5,941 bases of DNA, from assembly GCA_900767695.1 (NCBI GenBank), contig CAAGAC010000003.1:1-5941 (forward strand), read 5' to 3'. Both the position numbers and the translations under genes were made by a program. Origin of the DNA: an uncultured Succinivibrio sp. (GTDB lineage: Bacteria > Pseudomonadota > Gammaproteobacteria > Enterobacterales > Succinivibrionaceae). Shown here one piece after another: positions 1-5,908 of this stretch. Within the stretch, counting starts at the first letter, position 1. Each line of letters starts with the position of its first letter. The notes under the pieces are model-generated. The model was given only the letters and a program-made list of their open reading frames with translations. It did no database searches and was not told the origin of the DNA.

Positions 1-114
1 AAGCTCGGCAGCGCTGGTTGTCGAGCTGCTGCCAGATGATGACGATGAGCCGTACTTCTTCGTGAAGCTGTTTGCGAGGCTGTACTGCCTGGTGATGCCG
101 CTGATGGTGATCAT
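1..114 (-). CDS. N-terminal fragment of a serine-rich protein of unknown function (runs off left edge)
   Basis: On the minus strand an ATG at 114-112 opens a frame that stays open for 38 codons to the window edge. The peptide starts MITISGITRQYSLANSF and passes into a Ser/Thr-rich stretch (residues 23-34) ending in SAAEL. I do not recognise the family. The main evidence that it is real is a near-perfect Shine-Dalgarno sequence, AGGGAGG, five bases before the ATG, and an AT-rich stretch just upstream that suits a promoter. It points the same way as the broken diguanylate cyclase upstream, but about 220 bases separate them, so it probably has its own promoter. The opposite strand is also open here and reads as a hydrophobic peptide, so the call is only moderately secure. 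Such Ser-rich linkers are common in surface, structural and filament-associated proteins, but nothing here fixes a function. Confidence 0.5.
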   Translation of the reverse strand, partial: MITISGITRQYSLANSFTKKYGSSSSSGSSSTTSAAEL

Positions 115-126
115 GGTGGCCTCCCT
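115..126 (-). promoter_or_regulatory. Strong ribosome binding site deciding the start at 114
   Basis: Read on the minus strand, AGGGAGG (126-120) is followed by the five-base spacer CCACC and then ATG. It is among the best Shine-Dalgarno matches in the window and is the reason for choosing the minus-strand reading here. Confidence 0.55.
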
Positions 127-335
127 TGGAATAGTTTTCCACTTACCTTATTTATCGGCTGCAGCGATGTCCGGATGCAATGAAGTTGGCGATCTCCGCT
201 CTGGATCCGCAGGCATAAATTCCGGCATATGGAATATCAAATTTCCACCGCCGCCCATGTGCCAGGCACCGGACAAGGCAAGCCGCGAGGCTCAGGCTGC
301 CAGCCAATGGCGGGCAGCTTCAATGCCAAGCCCTC
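127..335. other. Intergenic stretch with a possible weak minus-strand promoter
   Basis: Between the decayed cyclase and the serine-rich gene I see no convincing gene on either strand. Positions 127-156 are clearly more AT-rich than the surroundings. On the minus strand a GATAAA box (156-151) lies 18 bases from a TTGCAT box (180-175), a poor sigma70-like pair that could drive the gene starting at 114. A short inverted repeat, GCCCT-CTC-AGGGC (330-342), overlaps the likely stop of the cyclase remnant. It has no T-run, so it is at best a weak terminator. Confidence 0.3.
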
Positions 336-2206
336 TCAGGGCCTGGCGGCATCACCGGCCCGCTCCATGCGGAAGCATCTGCGCGCGCGGCCTGATGACT
401 CCACGAGCAGCACGTAGTAGAGATCGCCGTAGTACTCGTTCTCAACGAGAACTGCCCACATCGATGAGCTCGTGCTCGCGCCCGTCCCTGCCGACGGCGC
501 GGTAGATCGTGTAGTCGTAGCGGTCGTTCTCGTGCTCGCCCTGCTGCTGTGCTATCTCCCGCTCCACCATCTCAAGATCGTCCGGGTGGACGAAGTTGCG
601 GAATTACTTGCCGTAGAAGTCGAGGAGCTCCTGCATCGAGGCGCAGCCTGCCATCTGGCAGAGGTGCTCGGAGGCAAAGAGGATCTCCTCGCCCTCCCCT
701 GCCTTGTAGATGAGCAGGCCTCCCGGCATGTTGCGCGAGAGGTCCGCGAGGTTGAAGCCAAGCTGCGAGCGCGTGCCCCCAAGCATGCCCTCCACGTAGG
801 CGGTGATCCCGTGCTTTCCCGAAGTCTTGGTCTGGTAGAGCGCCGCGTCGGCCTTCATGTGCAGGACGTGCAGGCTCGAGGCAGCTGAAGGCAGCATCAC
901 GTAGCCTGAGGAGATGGAGAACTGGATGGCCTGGCCGCCGGAACTCGCCTCATGCCGCCTGCGGCAGAAGGCCTCGAGCTTCCCGACCCACTCGGCGCGC
1001 TCCCCCTCGCTCAGGAAGAGCTCGAACTCGTCCCCGCCCACGCGTCCGGCGCGCCGTACATGCCGAACTCGTCCTGAAGCTCGCTGGCAAACCTGCGCAG
1101 CGCCGCATCGCCCACGGCATGGCCGTAGACGTCGTTCAGGCGCTTGAAGTCGTCGATGACGAGGATCGCAAGGCAGGCATTCTGTCCCGGGTGCGCGGCT
1201 ATCCAGTTCTCGACGCTGGTCGAGAAGCCTCCGCGGTTCAGAAGCCCCGTCATCTGATCGGTGATGGAGAGCGACTCGAGCTGGGTTGTGATGCTCATGA
1301 GGGCGCGGTTGAACTTCAGGAGGTAGCGCGCGCTGCCAACCGCTATTCCAAGCAGCACCGAGCAGATCCAGATCCTGACGAAGATCCAGCCCCCCGGCGC
1401 AAGCTGCCCTGGCCTTACGTCTGCCGACATGCTCACGGTCCAGGCGCGGCCGAGGAATTCGCTGCGGCTCACGGCCCTGCGGTAGGGGTTGATCGGGCCG
1501 GTCTCGTGCACCAGGGCAGGTCCCGCCTTGCCGGGCGCCGAGACCTCGAGCCTTGAGTCGAACACGTAGCCGTCCGACCCTGCCATCTCGCTTCGATCGA
1601 GGATCCTGCCTGGATCCGCCGCGATGATCGCGAAGCCCCAGAACCTCGGCCTGCCGTCGTAGCCCATGATGTTGACGGCGCGCCTGACCGCCAGGGCCGT
1701 CCTGCCATCGGGAAGGCTGAAGGGGCCGCAGCCTCGGTCCAGCCGATGCCGCGCGCCCCGTCGCCCTCGAGCATCGAGGGATCGGCGAGGATCCCAAGTC
1801 CCGCCTTGTCGAGATCGACAGGATAGGACTGCACGGGGCCGTCGGCCGGGACGAGCGCGAGGAGGATGATCGCGCGGTCGCTTCCACAGAGGGATCTTGC
1901 GGCGCCCTCGAAATTCTCGGACGAGCCCTAGTGATCGCGCAGCATTAGCTCGAGCATCTCGTCCATCGTGGCGTACTTGCGCACGCTGCTGCGGACGAAC
2001 TCCATGTACATGCTGGCGTGGTACCTCGTGTGCAGGTCGAGCTCGCGGCTGAAGCTCCAGTACCAGGCCGACGCGCACAGGCTCGCGGCCAGAAGGCCTA
2101 TCGCCGCGAACAGGAGCGTGAAGCGGATTATGGTGCGTTGCCAGTTCGGATCGATCTTGCCGCGGAGGAATGAAGGCTGGGCCGTGCCGGTATTGTGATT
2201 GAGCAT
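336..2206 (-). pseudogene. Decayed membrane diguanylate cyclase (TM-CHASE-TM-GGDEF-PAS)
   Basis: When intact, this would be an inner-membrane sensor making cyclic di-GMP from two GTP. Reading down the minus strand: a transmembrane helix near residues 24-48; an extracytoplasmic CHASE-like sensor region (WGFAIIAADPGRIL marks its end); a second helix near 270-292; a GGDEF domain with TDQMTGLLNR, IDDFKRLNDVYGH, an intact RVGGDEF (1044-1024) and ADAALYQTK; then a PAS domain with FRNFVHPDDLEM. No RxxD inhibitory site precedes GGDEF. The frame is broken five times: TAG at 1930-1928, frameshift in about 1722-1745, frameshift in about 1043-1065, TAA at 606-604, and frameshift near 455-460. Recognisable homology continues across each break and ends at TGA 338-336. 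Substitutions plus indels suggest a pseudogene, although sequencing error cannot be excluded. No good Shine-Dalgarno site precedes the ATG at 2206. The GGDEF and PAS assignments are firm; CHASE is less so. Confidence 0.85.
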
Positions 2207-2239
2207 GGGAAGGAACCGTTGCGCCTTGCTTTTTCCTAG

Positions 2240-2245
2240 ATTCTA
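2240..2245 (-). promoter_or_regulatory. Possible -10 box for the cyclase remnant
   Basis: On the minus strand TAGAAT (five of six matches to TATAAT) lies 34 bases before the ATG at 2206, in the most AT-rich patch of the divergent intergenic region. No acceptable -35 box sits 16-18 bases upstream, so this is only a candidate. Confidence 0.25.
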
Positions 2246-2347
2246 ATCCACTGGACGGAATGCGTGACGCGAGCGATCCTGCATTTTCAGACGGCGCTGG
2301 ACGGCATCCGCAATCGTGGACGCCCTAATTGGGGGAATTCATCTTAA

Positions 2348-2361
2348 GCCTGCCCGCAGGC
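2348..2361. repeat. Short inverted repeat upstream of the 2420 gene promoter
   Basis: GCCTG-CCCG-CAGGC can form a five-base-pair hairpin, followed by GCCC and TTTT (2366-2369). It resembles a weak terminator, but no plus-strand gene lies upstream in the window. It could equally be an operator next to the -10 element at 2383. The function is not determinable from sequence. Confidence 0.25.
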
Positions 2362-2379
2362 GCCCTTTTGCGCTGAAAA

Positions 2380-2388
2380 TGCTATAGT
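2380..2388 (+). promoter_or_regulatory. Extended -10 promoter for the 481-residue membrane protein
   Basis: TGCTATAGT combines a TGn extension with a TATAGT box (2383-2388). No good -35 hexamer is present at the usual distance, which is typical of extended -10 promoters. Transcription would begin near 2395, leaving a leader of about 25 bases before the chosen ATG. Confidence 0.5.
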
Positions 2389-2406
2389 TCCGAAAGCCGC
2401 TAGGAT

Positions 2407-2410
2407 GGAG
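2407..2410 (+). promoter_or_regulatory. Ribosome binding site choosing ATG 2420 over ATG 2405
   Basis: GGAG at 2407-2410 is nine bases from the ATG at 2420. The in-frame ATG at 2405 has only AGG directly touching it, which is too close to serve as a Shine-Dalgarno site, so 2420 is the better start. Confidence 0.6.
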
Positions 2411-2419
2411 CGCAAAGCG

Positions 2420-3865
2420 ATGGACACCAATTACAATTCCCAGGACCTTACTGCAAAGGGCGCCGCCCAGGGCGCGCCGGACGCGACTGGCCCGTCTCCC
2501 GCGCCGCAGCAGGGGGCGGCAATGCAGCCAGGCCCCGCGCAGGACGCGCAGGTCTCATTCACGGCAGGGGGACCGGAGGCGCGCGACAGCGAGCACATCT
2601 ACTTCTCGCCAGGCGAGCCGCTCACCCCGCGCCGTCCTGCGCCGTCTCCAGAGCAGGCATCTCCCGCTCCCGCGGCCGGGCAGAATGCGCAGATGCAGCC
2701 TCCAGCTCCCGAGCCCTACCGCGAGACTCCCGAGGGCGAGCCCTCGCCCCACTTCACCAACACCCGCATCACCGGCGCCGACGCCGAGCGGATCATCAAG
2801 GAGGCCGCCGAGTCCGACCGCAGGCAGGCGGCCGCGACCGCCGACCGCAGTCTCTTTGCCAACGTCTCGCTAAACCGCGGGGCGACCCCCGTGGATCCCG
2901 GCACCGCCCGCAGGGCCGAGAAGGCCTTCAAGCCCGCGGCCCCGTCGCTTTCCAAGGAACCGATCGAAACTTCCGCCGCTCCCGGCGCGCAGGATCCCGT
3001 CATCGCGCCCAATGCCTCCAAGGGCGGGATCTCCTTCACCGCAGGCGAGGCCCCAGAGCCGCGAATGACGCATGACGCGCGCCGCCATCCCGCGCGCGCA
3101 GGCCTTGGCGGCACGTCCAAGGCGCTCATGAGCGCGCTCTTGTGCATAAGGCAGCTTGCAGCCTCGTTCTTCACGCACACCATCCTCGGGATCCTCTTCC
3201 CGAGGGCGGGACTGCTCATGGGCCCCTGCTACCCAAGCTCGATGCCGGTGCCGTTCTTCGTGATGGGCTTTGTCACCGCGCTGCCCATCATCTATTTGCC
3301 ATCCTCGATGCACGTGACGCTGGCGTTCTCAAGCGCCATCGCCGTCGCGCTCTTCATATTGATGAACGGCGTGGCGGGCTTCCGCGGGATCGCGTCCTTC
3401 CTCTCGGCAGCCTCGCGCACCCGCACCGGCGGCTCCTACGAGGGCGCCGTGTCGGCAAGCTGCATCATGCTGCTGTGGGCCTCGCTTGCAGAACTCGGGG
3501 AGATTATTCCCTCGGGCCCCGGCCTTGCGCTCTCCTGCGGCGCCGTGTTCATGCTGAGCGCGCTTGCAGGCTGCACCCTGAGCTTCGGCACCGATCCTGA
3601 TCCGGTGGACTCCTACGGCACCATGGGTCCCTGGGGGCTGCTGTTCTCCATCGCGCTCACGCTCGCCGCGCTCTACCTCTGCCTGCCGCCTCTTGCAGCG
3701 ACCTCGTTCTTCGGGCTGGCGCTCCTGATGCGCCTTGGCGCGGGGATCTTCATGAGCAGCCGCGGCATGCTGCCCTCGCGCGAGCTGGTGAACGCCGTGC
3801 AGATGCTCTGCCTCATCGCGCTGGTCCTCTACATGACCGCGGCAAGCGCGCTGCGCGTCATCTGA
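2420..3865 (+). CDS. Polytopic membrane protein with long disordered N-terminus; possible degenerate CobS-like domain
   Basis: This intact 481-residue protein has two halves. Residues 1-235 are rich in Pro, Ala, Gly and charged residues, without obvious folded structure, and probably cytoplasmic; a short motif of the form SFTAGE-x-P-x-PR recurs at 46-55, 61-71 and 205-215. Residues 238-481 hold about seven or eight hydrophobic segments (roughly 238-259, 277-294, 298-317, 344-359, 368-386, 404-423, 425-445, 458-477). The membrane half is about 240 residues, the usual size of adenosylcobinamide-GDP ribazoletransferase (CobS). Landmarks line up in order: QLAASFFTHTILG, FPRAGLLMG, NGVAGFRGIASF where CobS has its GGxHxDGxADT motif, and VDSYGTMGPWG where CobS has KDSxxGxxG. 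The metal-binding Asp/His residues of the first motif are absent, so catalysis would not be expected. The CobS link is my inference by eye. It has its own extended -10 promoter and a hairpin terminator, so it looks monocistronic. No neighbour is a cobalamin gene. Confidence 0.85.
   Translation: MDTNYNSQDLTAKGAAQGAPDATGPSPAPQQGAAMQPGPAQDAQVSFTAGGPEARDSEHIYFSPGEPLTPRRPAPSPEQASPAPAAGQNAQMQPPAPEPYRETPEGEPSPHFTNTRITGADAERIIKEAAESDRRQAAATADRSLFANVSLNRGATPVDPGTARRAEKAFKPAAPSLSKEPIETSAAPGAQDPVIAPNASKGGISFTAGEAPEPRMTHDARRHPARAGLGGTSKALMSALLCIRQLAASFFTHTILGILFPRAGLLMGPCYPSSMPVPFFVMGFVTALPIIYLPSSMHVTLAFSSAIAVALFILMNGVAGFRGIASFLSAASRTRTGGSYEGAVSASCIMLLWASLAELGEIIPSGPGLALSCGAVFMLSALAGCTLSFGTDPDPVDSYGTMGPWGLLFSIALTLAALYLCLPPLAATSFFGLALLMRLGAGIFMSSRGMLPSRELVNAVQMLCLIALVLYMTAASALRVI
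2555..3064 (+). repeat. Three copies of a short protein motif in the disordered tail
   Basis: Within the 481-residue protein, SFTAGGPEAR (2555-2584), YFSPGEPLTPR (2600-2632) and SFTAGEAPEPR (3032-3064) share the pattern aromatic F, S/T, A/P, G, then a Pro/Glu stretch ending in Arg. Outer copies are closest to each other. The DNA is diverged, so this is a protein-level repeat, perhaps a short binding motif. Confidence 0.45.
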
Positions 3866-3875
3866 CAAGCTTTCG

Positions 3876-3906
3876 ATCCTGCGGCCTGACGGCCGCAGGA
3901 TGGTTT
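3876..3906 (+). terminator. Hairpin terminator after the 481-residue membrane protein
   Basis: A perfect 11-base-pair stem (3876-3886 with 3891-3901, arms ATCCTGCGGCC and GGCCGCAGGAT) with a TGAC tetraloop begins ten bases past the TGA. It is followed by GGTTT, a short T-run, so termination is likely although the tract is weak. Confidence 0.75.
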
Positions 3907-3960
3907 AATTCCCCAAGCTGTATCCCCCATCAGCCGCGGCGGCGCCGCAAGGACATCCCG

Positions 3961-4599
3961 ATGATCAGGTTCAAGCACGCCCTCGCGGCCGCTGTCTGCG
4001 CCCTGTTCCTGCAGCTGGCCTCTCTCCCTGTCTTCTCGGAGCCTTCGACCCTGCCGCTTGTCGATCCCGACTACCGCGAGGCGGCGCCGCGCCTGATGCT
4101 AGACATCAGAAGCGACAAGGACATGGAGGGCCGCAAAGAGTTCAAGGTACGTGAAAAGGATCTTGCGGTGAAGGCTCGGATCCTCGACATAGGCGGCATG
4201 GAGCTCAAGATCATAAGGCCCGAGGGATCCGAGGGGAAGGTTCTTCCCGTCATCTACGACTGCCACGGCGGCGGGTTCCTGCTGCGCCGCGCCTACGCCT
4301 GGTACAAGCTCAGGGGAGGAAAGACCATCTCCAAGGAGGACCTCGGCTACTTCTAGCCCTCGTACGCGGCCGATCTGCACGGCCTGCCTCCCGCGCTCGT
4401 CTACGTCGGCACGCTCGATCTCTTTGTGAACGAGGACATCAAGTACGCGAACAGGCTCATCGAGGCGGGGGTTCCCGCCGGGCTGCACGTGATCCCGGGC
4501 CTCTACCACGGCTTTGACAGCGCCAGTCCCAGGGCCGGCAAGACTGCCGACTTCCATGAGGCGGCGAGGCGCGCTCTCTCGGCAGTCTTTTCAAAGTAG
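3961..4599 (+). pseudogene. Decayed secreted alpha/beta hydrolase (HSL-type esterase)
   Basis: The intact ancestor would be an exported carboxylesterase of the alpha/beta hydrolase fold-3 (hormone-sensitive lipase) family. The ATG at 3961 has AAGGA seven bases upstream. Residues 1-26 form a classical signal peptide ending LPVFS. The oxyanion-hole motif HGGGF is at 102-106. Directly after it the sequence jumps (near 4280-4294) to AYAWYKL, which in this family belongs close to the C-terminal part. About 140 residues, including the GDSAGG nucleophile elbow and the YRLAPE region, are therefore missing, and the reading frame is kept. A TAG at 4354-4356 interrupts GYF-PSYAADL, where relatives usually have Ser or Ala. 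Beyond it the same frame continues with GLPPALVYVGTLDLF (catalytic Asp region) and GLYHGF (catalytic His), ending at TAG 4597-4599. Without the serine it cannot be a working esterase. The family call is confident; the deletion size is an estimate. Confidence 0.85.
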
Positions 4600-4718
4600 C
4601 GAGAGGCCGCCTTGTCTTCTTTCACCTTGCTTCCGCACTACGGAAGCAAAAGCCCCCATCATTGAATCATGAGGATCCCGCAAGGCGGGATCGCACGCAG
4701 ATGATGGAGGGCCAGACC
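4600..4718 (+). other. Intergenic leader with two hairpins
   Basis: Between the esterase remnant and the 137-residue gene are two perfect inverted repeats. GCTTCCG-CACTA-CGGAAGC (4629-4647) is followed by AAAA rather than T, so it is not a standard terminator for plus-strand transcripts. GATCCCGC-AAG-GCGGGATC (4674-4692) lies 13 bases before the Shine-Dalgarno site GGAGG (4706-4710). It could sit in the 5' leader and affect translation. I see no confident promoter. Confidence 0.45.
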
Positions 4719-5132
4719 ATGATCAAGGTTGCCAATGAGGCCGAGTTTGAACAGGCCGTGAATGGCGGCGCCACCCACATGCTCGCCATGGGCGGGTTTG
4801 CAAGGCAGATCCGCCGCAGGGAGGAGAGGAAGAGCACAGTCAGGAAGACGGCGGCGGGCGTCGGGATCGGCGCGGGGCTTCTCGCCATCGGCGGGCTGAT
4901 CGCCGCGCCTCTTACTGGCGGCAGCTCCCTTCTGCTGACTGGAGGGGTGCTTTCAACCGCCGTTGCCACCGGAGCCATGGCCAGCACCATTGCCGTCTCG
5001 GCAACCGAGCTCATCGCGCTCACAACCTGCGCTGTCTGCCTGGGCGCCTACCTCGCAAACCGCAAGATCACCTTGAAGCTCCACTCAGGCGACAGCGACG
5101 TCGAGATCATCATCTGCGACAAGGCGTCCTGA
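4719..5132 (+). CDS. Small Gly/Ala-rich membrane protein of unknown function
   Basis: This gene encodes an intact 137-residue protein. The ATG at 4719 is preferred because GGAGG ends eight bases before it; an in-frame TTG at 4662 would make a hairpin-encoded, highly charged extension and lacks a ribosome site. Residues 1-30 (MIKVANEAEFEQAVNGGATH) look like a short folded segment, followed by a basic stretch, RRREERKSTVRK (32-43). Residues 44-113 are hydrophobic and full of small residues (Gly, Ala, Ser, Thr), probably two or three membrane helices with glycine-zipper character. The tail 114-137 (NRKITLKLHSGDSDVEIIICDK) looks like a pair of beta strands. The layout (NEaEFeqAl start, small-residue membrane core, short beta tail) resembles small uncharacterised proteins I recall from many bacteria, but I know no named family or function. 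A strong terminator follows. Confidence 0.8.
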   Translation: MIKVANEAEFEQAVNGGATHMLAMGGFARQIRRREERKSTVRKTAAGVGIGAGLLAIGGLIAAPLTGGSSLLLTGGVLSTAVATGAMASTIAVSATELIALTTCAVCLGAYLANRKITLKLHSGDSDVEIIICDKAS

Positions 5133-5146
5133 TGGAATGGACCGAA

Positions 5147-5174
5147 GCCCCCGCGCAGGCGCGGGAGCCTTTTT
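5147..5174 (+). terminator. Rho-independent terminator after the 137-residue gene
   Basis: A six-base-pair stem CCCGCG (5150-5155) and CGCGGG (5160-5165) with a CAGG loop is extended by two further pairs after one mismatch. It is followed by TTTTT (5170-5174). It lies 14 bases past the TGA and separates this gene from the next small membrane gene. Confidence 0.8.
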
Positions 5175-5195
5175 AACGGATAGGAGATGACGCGG

Positions 5196-5361
5196 ATGCT
5201 GTACGCGATCCTGGTGCTGCTGGTCCTTGCGGCGGCCTACAAGGCGACCGCCTCCATCGGCGACGAGTACGGGGCAGGCGCCGGTGTTCTGCATCCTCTC
5301 GCCGTTCCTGATCGCAGGCGGACTCTTTCTCCTCATAAAGCTCATCGAGTGGATCTTCTAA
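5196..5361 (+). pseudogene. Small two-helix membrane protein split by a +1 frameshift
   Basis: Starting at ATG 5196, nine bases after TAGGAG, the frame encodes MLYAILVLLVLAAAYKATAS and continues SIGDEYG, then turns into non-membrane sequence. In the next frame, from just after a GGGG run at 5271-5274, the codons read QAPVFCILSPFLIAGG and then a second hydrophobic helix ending KLIEWIF, stop TAA 5359-5361. Removing one G restores a protein of about 54 residues with two transmembrane helices joined by a short loop. The site is a homopolymer, so a sequencing error, a real inactivating slip or a slippage switch are all possible. An in-frame ATG at 5187 touches its own Shine-Dalgarno site and is less likely. 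I do not recognise the family. The terminator just upstream implies its own promoter, which I cannot identify. Confidence 0.6.
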
Positions 5362-5363
5362 AA

Positions 5364-5378
5364 GCGCCGCCTCGGCGC
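5364..5378 (+). repeat. Short hairpin after the small membrane gene
   Basis: GCGCCG-CCT-CGGCGC forms a six-base-pair stem two bases past the TAA. No T-run follows on the plus strand; read on the minus strand it is followed by TTTT. It may act as a weak or transcript-stabilising hairpin. Confidence 0.4.
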
Positions 5379-5425
5379 GACAATGGCTCCAGCGCACGCA
5401 AAGCAAACTCTGCATTGGTGCAATC

Positions 5426-5908
5426 ATGAAGAGCATTCTGGTGATCTCGGGGCATCCCGATCTTTCAAAGTCCGTCGCGAGCGCGGCGATCATTGACGTG
5501 CTCCGGGAGAGGCTTCCCGAGGCGGAGATCCGCGACACAGGCGCCCTGGGCGCGTCCGGGAGCTTTGACATAAAAGCCGAGCAGGATGCCCTGCTCAGGG
5601 CCGGCGTCATCGCCTGGCAGTTCCCCTTCTTCTGGTACTCGATGCCAGCCGTCATGAAGAAGTGGCTCGACGAGGTCTTCCTGCACGGCTTCTCCCACGG
5701 CTCCACAAAGAAGCTCACCGGCAGGAAGCTCCTCGTCTCCGTCACCACCGGCGCGCCAGCGCAGGCCTACCAGAGGGGCACGGCGATCAACCACACAATG
5801 GAGGAGCTGCTCGCTCCATTCTCGAGCATCGCAGGGCTCTGCTCGCTCGACATGCTAAGGCCGATGTGGCTCAACGGCGTGAGCTACGCTAAACGCACCA
5901 CGCCTTAG
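5426..5908 (+). CDS. Flavodoxin-fold NAD(P)H oxidoreductase (quinone reductase / KefF-YwrO type), probably cut short by a TAG
   Basis: This is a cytoplasmic flavoprotein of the Flavodoxin_2 family (NQO1, MdaB, KefF, YwrO), which transfers two electrons from NAD(P)H to quinones or similar acceptors. Diagnostic pieces are the N-terminal strand and phosphate loop ILVISGHPDLSKS (residues 4-16), EQDALLRAGVIAWQFPFFWYSMPAVMKKWLDEVF, where the FPFFWYSMPAVMK core is the family hallmark, HGFSHG, and GRKLLVSVTTGAP. The 160-codon frame ends at TAG 5906-5908, right after SYAKRTTP. The same frame continues RIEEQKALARE to the window edge, which reads like the family's usual C-terminal helix (an acidic residue would be expected at the TAG). 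The product is therefore probably shortened by some 20-30 residues; the FMN and substrate regions are kept, so it might still fold. No clear Shine-Dalgarno site precedes the ATG. The family is certain; the exact substrate is not. Confidence 0.85.
   Translation: MKSILVISGHPDLSKSVASAAIIDVLRERLPEAEIRDTGALGASGSFDIKAEQDALLRAGVIAWQFPFFWYSMPAVMKKWLDEVFLHGFSHGSTKKLTGRKLLVSVTTGAPAQAYQRGTAINHTMEELLAPFSSIAGLCSLDMLRPMWLNGVSYAKRTTP

Noticed and set aside
2..505. Plus-strand frame open from the left edge, starting hydrophobic and acidic (ELLPDDDDEPYFFVKLF)
   Set aside because: It is antiparallel to a minus-strand start with a much better ribosome site, and after about position 150 it becomes Arg/Pro/Ser-rich shadow sequence overlapping the cyclase remnant.
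472..888. Plus-strand 138-codon frame rich in Val, Leu, Ala and Glu
   Set aside because: It is antisense to the GGDEF/PAS remnant, whose motifs are unmistakable on the minus strand.
3329..3868. Long minus-strand open frame opposite the membrane half of the 481-residue protein
   Set aside because: Its product is His/Arg/Glu-rich low-complexity sequence, as expected for the antisense of a high-GC membrane gene; the sense strand has clear helices, promoter and terminator.
4629..4647. Perfect hairpin as terminator of the esterase remnant
   Set aside because: It is followed by AAAA and C-rich sequence rather than T, so it does not meet the criteria for an intrinsic terminator on either strand.
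4662..4718. TTG start giving a 19-residue N-terminal extension to the 137-residue protein
   Set aside because: There is no ribosome site before TTG, the extension is encoded by a hairpin, and ATG 4719 has a well-spaced GGAGG.
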